A stretch of 64,000 bases of DNA, taken from contig NZ_LMDK01000002.1 in assembly GCF_001425055.1 (NCBI RefSeq), positions 104,788-168,787 on the forward strand, in the 5' to 3' direction. A model generated the notes under the pieces. That model searched no databases, had not been told where the DNA came from, and saw nothing but the letters and a program-made list of their open reading frames with translations. This document shows positions 36,097 through 43,622 of the stretch, one piece after another. The stretch is from Pelomonas sp. Root1237 (GTDB taxonomy: Bacteria > Pseudomonadota > Gammaproteobacteria > Burkholderiales > Burkholderiaceae_C). Each line of letters begins with the position of its first letter. Position 1 is the stretch's first letter. A program made the position numbers and the translations under genes.

Positions 36097-37827
36097 TCAG
36101 TAGCCCGCCGCCAGCCCGGAATTGCGCCGCGGATCGTTGGCCCCGTAGTAGCGGTTCTTGCCCACCGGCTTGCCGCCGAGCCTGGGGGCGCCGACCAAGA
36201 TGCTGGCGAGGTGGTTGGCGGGTTGCGGGTCGGCGAACTTCTGGCCCCAGCCCTCGAGGATCTTGCGCGTGTCTGGCGACAGCGCGAAGGCCTCGACGTT
36301 GGTCGCTTCGGGCAGCCACTGCTGGTGGAAGCGCGGCGCGTCCGTCGCCTCCTGCACGTCCATGCCGTAGTCGATGACGTTGATCATCGTGTGCAGCACC
36401 GCGGTGATGATGCGGCTGCCGCCCGGCGTGCCGACGACCATCACCGTCTTGCCGTCCTTGGTGACGACGGTGGGGCTCATGGACGACAGTGGGCGCTTGC
36501 CGGGCTCGATGCGGTTGGCCTCGCCCTGCACCAGGCCGTAGAGGTTGGGCACGCCCACCTTGGCGGTGAAGTCGTCCATCTCGTCGTTCAGCAGCACGCC
36601 GGTCCCGGCCGCGGTGACTCGGGCACCGAACCAGTCGTTCAAGGTGTAGGTCACCGACACGGCATTGCCCCATTTGTCGACGATGGAGTAGTGCGTGGTG
36701 TTGCTGCCTTCGTGCGGCGAGACGCCGGGCTTGATGTCCTTGGAGACGCCGGCCTTGTTCGGCGCGATGACGGCGCGCAGCTGGGCCGCGTAGTCCTTGC
36801 TGAGCAGCCGGTCCAGCGGGTTCTTGACGAAATCCGGGTCGCCCAGGTAGCTGTTGCGGTCCACGTAGGCGTGGCGCATCGCCTCGATCTGGTAGTGCAC
36901 CGCCTGCGCGGAGCGAAAGCCCAGTTCCTTGAGCGGGTAGCCCTCCAGGATGTTCAGGATCTCGCAGATGATGACGCCGCCCGAACTGGGTGGCGGCGCT
37001 GAGACGACGTGATAGCCCCGGTAATTGCATTCCACTGGCGGCAGTTCGCGCGTCTTGTACTGGTCGAGGTCGGCGGCGCTCAGGATGCCCTTGCCCGCCT
37101 GGCTGGAGGTGACGATGGCGGCGGCCACAGGGCCTTTGTAAAAGCCCGCCTCGCCCTTGTCTCGAATGGCCTTGAGCGTGGTGGCCAGGTCCTTTTGCAC
37201 CAGCTTCTGGCCGACCTGGAAAGGCTCGCCCTTGTTCAGGAAGATGGCCGCGGTGGCCGGGTCCTTGCGGAAATCGTCGGTGGCGGCGTGCAGCATGTCG
37301 ATGTCGCCCTGGTCGAGCACGAAGCCCAGCTCCGCGTAATGGATGGCCGGCGCGATGACCGCGGCGCGCTTCATCGTGCCGTACTTGCCCAGTGCGTACT
37401 CCAGCCCCGACACGCTGCCCGGCACGCCCACCGCCAGATGGCCCAGCGTGCTCAGGCCCTTGATGACGTTGCCGTCCTTGTCGAGGTACATATTGGCCGT
37501 GGCAGCCAGCGGTGCCTTCTCGCGGAAGTCCAGGAAGGTCTTGCGGCCATCGGCCAGCTGCACGGTCATGAAGCCGCCGCCGCCCAGGTTGCCCGCCGCG
37601 GGGTAGACCACCGCCAGCGCATACCCCACCGCCACGGCCGCATCCACCGCGTTGCCGCCGTCCTTCAGCACGTCCACGCCAATGCGGGTGGCCAGGTGCT
37701 GGGCCGTGACCACCATGCCGTTCTCGGCTGCCACCGGGGCCTGCGAGGCCGCCTGGGCCACGCCCGCCGTGAGCAGTACGGCCACCATCACCAGGGAACG
37801 CGATTGCAGTTTCAACGCCAATGTCAT
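36097..37827 (-). CDS. ggt: Gamma-glutamyltransferase (glutathione hydrolase)
   Basis: A 576-residue exported Ntn hydrolase precursor. Signal peptide up to about TAGVAQA; GNLGGGGFMTVQL and DFREKAP are in the large subunit. The autoprocessing nucleophile threonine is in NTTHYSIVDKWGNAV, and the C-terminal SSMSPTVV and GGSRIITAV motifs form the small subunit active site. It cleaves the gamma-glutamyl bond of glutathione in the periplasm. Divergent neighbours none; a Crp/Fnr gene follows upstream on the same strand. Length is normal. Confidence 0.95.
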   Translation of the reverse strand: MTLALKLQSRSLVMVAVLLTAGVAQAASQAPVAAENGMVVTAQHLATRIGVDVLKDGGNAVDAAVAVGYALAVVYPAAGNLGGGGFMTVQLADGRKTFLDFREKAPLAATANMYLDKDGNVIKGLSTLGHLAVGVPGSVSGLEYALGKYGTMKRAAVIAPAIHYAELGFVLDQGDIDMLHAATDDFRKDPATAAIFLNKGEPFQVGQKLVQKDLATTLKAIRDKGEAGFYKGPVAAAIVTSSQAGKGILSAADLDQYKTRELPPVECNYRGYHVVSAPPPSSGGVIICEILNILEGYPLKELGFRSAQAVHYQIEAMRHAYVDRNSYLGDPDFVKNPLDRLLSKDYAAQLRAVIAPNKAGVSKDIKPGVSPHEGSNTTHYSIVDKWGNAVSVTYTLNDWFGARVTAAGTGVLLNDEMDDFTAKVGVPNLYGLVQGEANRIEPGKRPLSSMSPTVVTKDGKTVMVVGTPGGSRIITAVLHTMINVIDYGMDVQEATDAPRFHQQWLPEATNVEAFALSPDTRKILEGWGQKFADPQPANHLASILVGAPRLGGKPVGKNRYYGANDPRRNSGLAAGY

Positions 37828-37917
37828 GCGGAAGCTCCGTCCGGGTGTCTTCGATGACGGCGACCTTACTGCGCCACCGGGCGCTTGCCACTCCCCTGGT
37901 TCGCGCGGCGCGCTGAG

Positions 37918-38661
37918 TCACTGCAGCAGCGTCCGGGCGACGCCGCGTTGCACGTAGGCACCCAGCGCCGCCACGTCGGGGATGCAGATATCGCGGCGGC
38001 CACGTTCGGTGAAGGCGATCAGTTGCTCGCGAGCCAGCCTGGTCAGCGCGCGGCTGACCGTCTCCACCGTCATGCCCAGGTAGTTGCCGATCTCGGCGCG
38101 CGTCATGCGCAGGGTGATCTGGTCGCTGCGCAGGCCGCACTGGGCCATGGCGTCGGCCCAGTAGCGAAGGAAGTCGGCCACGCGGGCATCGGCCGACAGC
38201 GTGCACAACGACAGCAGGGAGTCGCGGTCGCGGCTGATCTCGCGGCTCATGGCCGAATGCAACAGGCCGAGCAGCGGTGCATGGCGGGCGCAGGCAGCGA
38301 GCAGCGCGTCGTAGCGCACGCTCCACACCTCGCCGGTGTCCAGCGCGATGGCATCACAACCGTAGCGGCCGGTCGCAATGCCGTCGAAGCCGAGCCAATC
38401 ACCCTTGAAGTGCAGGCCAACGACCTGCTCGCGGCCATCCGCGGCGAGGTTGAGGGTCTTGAAGAAGCCCGAGTTGATGACATGCAGGCTGGCGAACGCG
38501 TCGCCCGTGCGGTAGACGCGGTCGCCGGCGTGCAGGACGCGGCGGCTGATGTCCACGTGGGCCTGCAGACCCTGCAGCGTGTCGGCAATGCGTTGGGGCG
38601 CGGCGGCCGGCGCGCGCAAGGTGGGATGGGCGGCGGCGGGAGTCATCGTGGCGGTCAGCAT
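37918..38661 (-). CDS. Crp/Fnr-family transcriptional regulator (Fnr-like HTH, no Fe-S cysteines)
   Basis: A protein of about 247 residues: a cNMP-like beta-roll with GDRVYRTGDAFASLHVINSGFFKT, a dimer helix, and an Fnr-type HTH with the family recognition region RAEIGNYLGMTVETVSRALTRL, including the EXXSR motif that reads TTGAT. The N-terminus lacks the cysteine cluster of oxygen-sensing Fnr. Alternative starts are ATG 38661 and ATG 38646. The upstream gap holds three GGTAA repeats and a TTGAT-N4-GTCAG half-match to an Fnr box. It is divergent from the OTCase-like gene. Confidence 0.87.
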   Translation of the reverse strand: MLTATMTPAAAHPTLRAPAAAPQRIADTLQGLQAHVDISRRVLHAGDRVYRTGDAFASLHVINSGFFKTLNLAADGREQVVGLHFKGDWLGFDGIATGRYGCDAIALDTGEVWSVRYDALLAACARHAPLLGLLHSAMSREISRDRDSLLSLCTLSADARVADFLRYWADAMAQCGLRSDQITLRMTRAEIGNYLGMTVETVSRALTRLAREQLIAFTERGRRDICIPDVAALGAYVQRGVARTLLQ

Positions 38662-38745
38662 TTCGGGGTGTCCTGGGCGGCGTGTGGCAATGGACAGCAG
38701 CGTAGAAACCGGCCAACAACTGCCGAGCAATGGCGCACATCACTG

Positions 38746-38771
38746 GGTAACGCTCGGTAAACCGTTGGTAA
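38746..38771. repeat. Three helically phased GGTAA repeats
   Basis: GGTAA occurs at 38746, 38756 and 38767, spaced 10 and 11 bp, so on one face of the helix. It lies between the divergent Crp/Fnr gene and the OTCase-like gene and may be a regulator site. Confidence 0.4.
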
Positions 38772-38785
38772 ACAGCCGTGCGTAC

Positions 38786-38799
38786 TTGATCTGCGTCAG
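38786..38799. promoter_or_regulatory. Fnr-box-like site
   Basis: TTGATCTGCGTCAG matches the left half of TTGATNNNNATCAA fully and three of five bases of the right half. It lies upstream of the divergent Crp/Fnr and OTCase-like genes and could be autoregulatory. Confidence 0.35.
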
Positions 38800-38849
38800 G
38801 CCCGGTCCGCGCTGTACCGCCTAGCCTTGCCGGACATGCACCCAATGCC

Positions 38850-39398
38850 ATGCTCAAACACAAATCTCTCTGGTCACTGGAAGGGCTGACGCGCGACGAC
38901 CTGCTGACGCTGATCGGCCGGGCTCGGCAGTTCAAGCGCGGCGCCGGCCCGGGTGCGCTGCTGCGCGGCAAGAACCTGGCGTTGCTCAGCGACGACCACG
39001 CCAGCCTCGAAGCCGAGGCCTTTCTCCTCGCCGCCACCGAGCTCGGCGCGCAGGTGGCGCGCGTTCGCGCGACCAGCCCCGGCCCGGCCGACCGCCGCGA
39101 CCCGCGCGACATGGCCGGCCTGCTCGGCCAGCTCTATGACGGCATCGAATGCCAGGGCGTGGCCGAGGCCGACCTGCGCCAGCTCGACCGCGACGCCGGC
39201 GTGCCAGTCTTCAATGGCATCGCCTCGCCGGGCCACCCGCTGCAGATGCTGGCGGCGCTGATGACCTGGCAGGACCTCAGCGGCGATGCGACGCTACCGA
39301 TGCCGCTCGCCCCGCCCACCCAGCCACTGCCGGCCGAAGCAGTTGCCCGCAACCACCATCTCCTGCTGCAGGCGGTGCTGAGCGGCGCGCTGGCTTAG
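38850..39398 (+). CDS. Stand-alone ornithine carbamoyltransferase-like N-terminal domain, active-site motif lost
   Basis: A 182-residue protein whose opening (MLKHKSLWSLEGLTRDDLLTL) and following KNLALLSDDHASLEAEAFLLAATELGAQV (in part) align with the carbamoyl-phosphate domain of OTCase. The motif STRTR reads HASLE, so the carbamoyl phosphate loop is gone, while HPxQ is kept (GHPLQMLAALMTW). It ends where the ornithine domain would begin. So it is probably not an enzyme and may bind a ligand or partner. Its end overlaps the cytochrome b gene on the other strand by four bases. Confidence 0.65.
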   Translation: MLKHKSLWSLEGLTRDDLLTLIGRARQFKRGAGPGALLRGKNLALLSDDHASLEAEAFLLAATELGAQVARVRATSPGPADRRDPRDMAGLLGQLYDGIECQGVAEADLRQLDRDAGVPVFNGIASPGHPLQMLAALMTWQDLSGDATLPMPLAPPTQPLPAEAVARNHHLLLQAVLSGALA

Positions 39399-40069
39399 AA
39401 ACGCGCCGACGCCCACAGCAGGCTCCAGGCGGCCGCCGCCAGGCCAAGGCTGAGCAGCACCCAGCCCAGCCGCGACCGCTCCGCCGCGGCCGCCGGAGCG
39501 CCGGGCTGATGGCCTCGCCACATCGCGCGCAGCAGCGGCTGGCGGCAGATGAAGACATGAGTGGCAATGGCCGCCAGGTGCAGGCCCAGCCAGGCATAGA
39601 GCAGCTTGGCCGCAACCTTGTGCCAGCTGGTCAGCTTCAGGCTCAGGTCTTCCTCGATCCAACTCGACCAAGGCCCGGCGAAACCGATCTCGTCGTTGCC
39701 GAACAGGCCGGTCAGCACCTGCGTGAACAGCAGCGCCAGCACGGCGAAGACGGACAGCGCGCCCAATGGGTTGTGGCCCAGGCCCTGCCAGCGCCCGCGC
39801 AGATAGGCCCACAGGCGCGTGGGCGCGGGCCAGAACTGCGCGAAGCGTGCATAGCGCGTGCCCCACAGCCCCCAGCCGAGGCGAAACACCAGCAGGGCCG
39901 CAATGGCCTGGCCAGCACGGGCATGCCAGCTCATCCAGGCGCCACCGGCGAGACCCGTCGCTATGGCCGCCGACACCAGGCCCACCAGGGCCCAGTGAAA
40001 GACGCGCAGCGGCAGGTCCCAGACGGGAACCTCGCCTGCGTGCTCAAGGCTGGCGAGCTGCTGCGACAT
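39395..40069 (-). CDS. Cytochrome b561-type di-heme membrane protein
   Basis: A 224-residue integral membrane protein of the cytochrome b/b561 family. The four helices carry conserved histidines: VFHWALVGL and SWHARAGQ in the first half, LTSWHKVAAKLLYAWLGLHLAAIATH near the end. Such proteins pass electrons between the quinone pool and periplasmic cytochromes. ATG 40069 chosen; the start lies inside the rhodanese gene by 26 bases. It forms an operon with the rhodanese-like gene. Confidence 0.87.
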   Translation of the reverse strand: MSQQLASLEHAGEVPVWDLPLRVFHWALVGLVSAAIATGLAGGAWMSWHARAGQAIAALLVFRLGWGLWGTRYARFAQFWPAPTRLWAYLRGRWQGLGHNPLGALSVFAVLALLFTQVLTGLFGNDEIGFAGPWSSWIEEDLSLKLTSWHKVAAKLLYAWLGLHLAAIATHVFICRQPLLRAMWRGHQPGAPAAAAERSRLGWVLLSLGLAAAAWSLLWASARF

Positions 40070-40535
40070 CGGTGCTTCCGGCAGCCGCCTGTGCGCGTGG
40101 CGCCGGGGGCTGGATATGGGCGACGGCCTTGCCGCCTTCCTGCTCGTAGTCCTCGCTGCCGGTCGCACCCGCAACCCGATAGCCCTTCTCGGCCAGCAGG
40201 TCGCCCGCCCGGCCGGCACGCACGGCGTGGTTGGAGACGGTCAGGATGGCGCGGTCCCTGGGCAAGTAGGCCAGGTGCTTTTCGAGATCCTTGTTCTGGA
40301 TGTTGAGGAAGGCCGGGAAGCTGCCGTACTTGATCAGCTCGTCGGGGCGGCGCAGGTCCAGCACCAGCAGCTTGTCCGGCTGGGCCAGCAGGGCGTCGAC
40401 CTCGGCCGCCTTCAGGCGCGGGGTCTTGTATTTCCATTCGGCGGCTGCGGCCGGCGCTGAAGCGGCCGTCTGGGCGTGAGCGACGGCGGTCAGGCTAAGC
40501 AGAGCGCCAACGGCCAGTGCGTGCAGTGTTTTCAT
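40044..40535 (-). CDS. Exported rhodanese-fold protein lacking the catalytic cysteine
   Basis: A 163-residue periplasmic protein (signal MKTLHALAVGALLSLTAVAHA) with a rhodanese-like fold. LLVLDLRRPDELIKYG is the typical first half; the active-site loop reads ILTVSNHAVRAGRAGDLL, where serine takes the place of the catalytic cysteine. So sulfurtransferase activity is not expected. It precedes the b-type cytochrome gene on the same strand and overlaps it by 26 bases, so it may have a redox or binding role there. Confidence 0.8.
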   Translation of the reverse strand: MKTLHALAVGALLSLTAVAHAQTAASAPAAAAEWKYKTPRLKAAEVDALLAQPDKLLVLDLRRPDELIKYGSFPAFLNIQNKDLEKHLAYLPRDRAILTVSNHAVRAGRAGDLLAEKGYRVAGATGSEDYEQEGGKAVAHIQPPAPRAQAAAGSTDVAAARQP

Positions 40536-40594
40536 GATGAGGTCAAAGGAGTGGCAGACCTCGCCCACAGCGCAGCTTCCGTGCCAGAACGCAA

Positions 40595-40669
40595 ACAAGC
40601 CACAGAGACACGGAGACACAGAGGACAGGCATGAATTTCTCTGTGCCTCTGTGCCTCTGTGGCTGTGTT
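40595..40669. repeat. Palindromic CCACAGAG-type intergenic repeat, copy 2
   Basis: Arms AGCCACAGAGACACGGAGAC and CTCTGTGCCTCTGTGGCT form an imperfect hairpin like the copy at 15216-15293. It occupies the 335-bp gap between the divergent rhodanese-like gene and the TonB-dependent receptor gene. The rest of that gap (40670-40870) shows nothing else I can name. Confidence 0.8.
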
Positions 40670-40870
40670 CCAAGCCGCACGATTTGCTGACCTGCTGTTC
40701 AACAAGCAACAGCACCCACTGCGCGATCACACGCACGACTCGCAACGGGGCCATGAAAACCGCCAAAACGCCGCCTGCCAACGCGAAGCGCAATTGCTTA
40801 GACGCCCAGCGTATTGGGCACGCTCCCTGCAATGAAGTGCCCGACCCCGCCCTATCGATCACTCCATTCC

Positions 40871-43471
40871 ATGACGACCCAACATCGCTTTCGCCCGCAT
40901 CCACTGACCGCGCTGATCGCCGCCCTCGCTGCTGGCAGTGCCCTCGCCCAGGAAGCCGCCGCGCCCGCGCCGGCCGAAGACAACACCCAGGCCCTGGGCG
41001 CCGTCACCGTGCGCAGCCGCAACCGCATCGAGAAGCTGCAGGACGTGCCGCTGTCCATCTCCGTCATCCAGGGCGCCGAGCTGGACCGCCTGGGTTCCGT
41101 GGGCATCGACGACGTCACCAAGCGCGCCGCCAACGTCAGCTGGAACCTCGGCAACCAGCGCACCAGCAGCATCTCCATCCGCGGCATCGGCAAGATCGGC
41201 CAGACCGAGGCCCAGGACCCGAGCGTGGGCATCATCGTGGATGGCGTTTCCTATGCCTACAACGCGCTGACGTCGAGCTTCGACTTCGTCGACATCGACA
41301 CCGTCGAGGTCACGCGCGGGCCACAGGGCACGCTGCTGGGCAAGAACGCCAGCGTCGGCAACATCATCTTCACGACCAAGCGCCCGAGCTTCACGCCGAC
41401 GGCCGACTTCACGCTGGGCTTCCGGCAGCGCGACGGTTTGTTCGCCACCGCGGCCGTCGGCGGCCCCATCGTCGATGGCCTCATCGCCTGGCGCGGCACC
41501 TTCTCCGCCAACAAGGGCGCCGGCGACATCAAGAACGCCTACAACCGCGACATCAGCTACACGAACACCGACCGCATCTCCGGCCGCGTGCAGTTCCTCA
41601 TCACGCCGTCGCCGGACTTCAAGGCCCGCTTCGCCTTCGACCTGCAGCCACGCGCCGGCGAGACGACCAACGGCCGCAGCTTCCCCGTCATCAACCCGCC
41701 GACGACCTACTCCAACGGCGCCCCCATCACGACGGTGACCAACGAGCAGCGCCTGGGCCGCCGCTGGTTCAAGGACAACACCGGCTACTCGCTCGCCGAC
41801 TATCAGAACCTGCTGACCACCGACTCGGTGCGCGGCCTCGTCACTGGCAGCTCGGGCGCCACGGCCGACCTGAACTGGCAGCTCGGCAGCCACACGCTGA
41901 CGTCCATCACCGCCTTCAAGAGCTACCACTTCAACTCGGTGAACGACGACGCCACGCCCTTTGACGTCTACCGCAATGCCGGCGGCTTCTGGAACGACTA
42001 TCGCCAGGCCACGCAGGAGCTGCGCCTGACGTCCGCGCCGGGCGGCTTCGTCGACTACCAGGCCGGCCTGTACTTCATCAAGGTGGACAACACCGCCGAC
42101 TACCGCCGCTGGTGGGGCAACGACGCCGGCGCCTGGTTCGCCACCAACGCGCAGTACGGGCGGCTCGATGCCGACGGCGCCGGCCGCGACCTGCTGCGCA
42201 ACAGCCTGGCCAACGTGAAGGCCTCGTACAACAGCCCGACCGGCGTGCAGGACATCCGCAACAAGAGCGCGGCCATCTTTGCCCAGGCCAACTGGCACCT
42301 CAGCGAGGCGCTGACGCTGACCACCGGCGCCCGCCTGACGCGCGAGGACCGCCGCAACACCGGCACCAGCCGCATCACCAGCGACGGCAGCGCGCCCGAG
42401 CTGAACCCGGTCAGCGTCAACGGCGTCGCCCTGGGCGGCTTCGCCACCAACGCGACGGGCGACCTCGCCGCCGGCAACACGGCCGAGCAGATCGCGCTGG
42501 CCAACGCCACGGCGGCCAAGTACTTCAACGTGCCGACCTACGCTGCCCTGAGCGCCGCGCAACGCCGCCAGGTCGCCGATGCCAAGGCAATCCGCCAGGC
42601 CAACATCGGCGTGCTCTTCCCCACCACCGAGGCCGAGCCCTTCAAGAAGACGCAACCGGCCTGGGTGCTGAGCCCGAGCTACAAGTTCAACCGCGACCTG
42701 ACCGGCTATGCCTCGCTGCAACACGGCGAGAAGGCTGGCATCGCGCAGTTCGTCAACGGCGTGTCCTCGCCCGTCGAACCCGAGAAGACCGACAGCTTCG
42801 AGCTGGGTTTCAAGTCGGCGCTGTTCAACAAGACGCTGATCCTGAACGCCGACGTCTTCCAGACCCGCATCAAGAACTACCAGCAGAGCGTGCGCGTGCT
42901 GGACGTCTACACGACGACGCAGACCAACGACGGCACCCGCTACTACACCAGCGCCACCGGCAACGCGCCCAAGGTCGAGGTCAAGGGCCTGGAGATCGAC
43001 GGCGTCTACGGCGGCATCCGCGACCTGACGGTGCGCTTCTCGGCCGCTTACAACGACGCCAAGTACAAGTCCTTCCCGAACGCCGCCCAGCGCATCGAGG
43101 ACGCCTACCCCGGCTCCGCGCCCTATACCGACATCAGCGGCCGGCCGCTGGCGGGCGCGGCCAAGTACACCGGCAACATCGGCGTGGACTACCGCCAGCC
43201 GGTCTGGGGCGACAAGGAGATCAACTACACCGGCAACGTGGCCTTCTCTTCGTCCTACTACTCGGACGTCAGCCTCTCGGCCTATTCCATCGTGCCCAAG
43301 AGCACGACGGTGGACGCCGGCATCGGCTTCGGCACGCGCAACAAGAGCTTCAACGTCAGCCTGATCGTCAAGAACCTGTTCAACGACGACACGGTGCGCT
43401 CCATCAACAGCACCAGCTACACGCCGGCCATCCCGCGCAGCGTGGGCATCCAGTTCATGGCCAGGTTGTAA
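40871..43471 (+). CDS. TonB-dependent outer-membrane receptor
   Basis: A protein of 866 residues: signal peptide (MTTQHRFRPHPLTALIAALA, cleavage near ALAQ), TonB-box-like region ALGAVTVRSRNRIEKLQDVP, a plug with VDGVSYAYNALTSSFDFVDI and VEVTRGPQGTLLGKNASVGNI in part, then a long beta-barrel ending in phenylalanine-free FMARL. It imports a large substrate with energy from TonB. ATG 40871 chosen for the signal peptide. It is followed by PSD1 and DUF1501 genes on the same strand, making a possible uptake and processing locus. Ligand unknown. Confidence 0.9.
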   Translation: MTTQHRFRPHPLTALIAALAAGSALAQEAAAPAPAEDNTQALGAVTVRSRNRIEKLQDVPLSISVIQGAELDRLGSVGIDDVTKRAANVSWNLGNQRTSSISIRGIGKIGQTEAQDPSVGIIVDGVSYAYNALTSSFDFVDIDTVEVTRGPQGTLLGKNASVGNIIFTTKRPSFTPTADFTLGFRQRDGLFATAAVGGPIVDGLIAWRGTFSANKGAGDIKNAYNRDISYTNTDRISGRVQFLITPSPDFKARFAFDLQPRAGETTNGRSFPVINPPTTYSNGAPITTVTNEQRLGRRWFKDNTGYSLADYQNLLTTDSVRGLVTGSSGATADLNWQLGSHTLTSITAFKSYHFNSVNDDATPFDVYRNAGGFWNDYRQATQELRLTSAPGGFVDYQAGLYFIKVDNTADYRRWWGNDAGAWFATNAQYGRLDADGAGRDLLRNSLANVKASYNSPTGVQDIRNKSAAIFAQANWHLSEALTLTTGARLTREDRRNTGTSRITSDGSAPELNPVSVNGVALGGFATNATGDLAAGNTAEQIALANATAAKYFNVPTYAALSAAQRRQVADAKAIRQANIGVLFPTTEAEPFKKTQPAWVLSPSYKFNRDLTGYASLQHGEKAGIAQFVNGVSSPVEPEKTDSFELGFKSALFNKTLILNADVFQTRIKNYQQSVRVLDVYTTTQTNDGTRYYTSATGNAPKVEVKGLEIDGVYGGIRDLTVRFSAAYNDAKYKSFPNAAQRIEDAYPGSAPYTDISGRPLAGAAKYTGNIGVDYRQPVWGDKEINYTGNVAFSSSYYSDVSLSAYSIVPKSTTVDAGIGFGTRNKSFNVSLIVKNLFNDDTVRSINSTSYTPAIPRSVGIQFMARL

Positions 43472-43622
43472 GCGCTGTCGATCCGTCAACAGCGTTTCAA
43501 CAGCGCTGTTGACGCCACCGAAAATCTGCCCTTCTTTTGGCCCGATTCGCGCCGTTTTTGCTGGCGCGTTTATTGCGCTGACCCCTTCAGTTCCGTCTTT
43601 GCCATTTCCCCGGGAGACCTAC

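Noticed and set aside
40859..43489. 876-codon minus-strand open frame
   Set aside because: Antisense of the TonB-dependent receptor in GC-rich DNA; no start context or motif.
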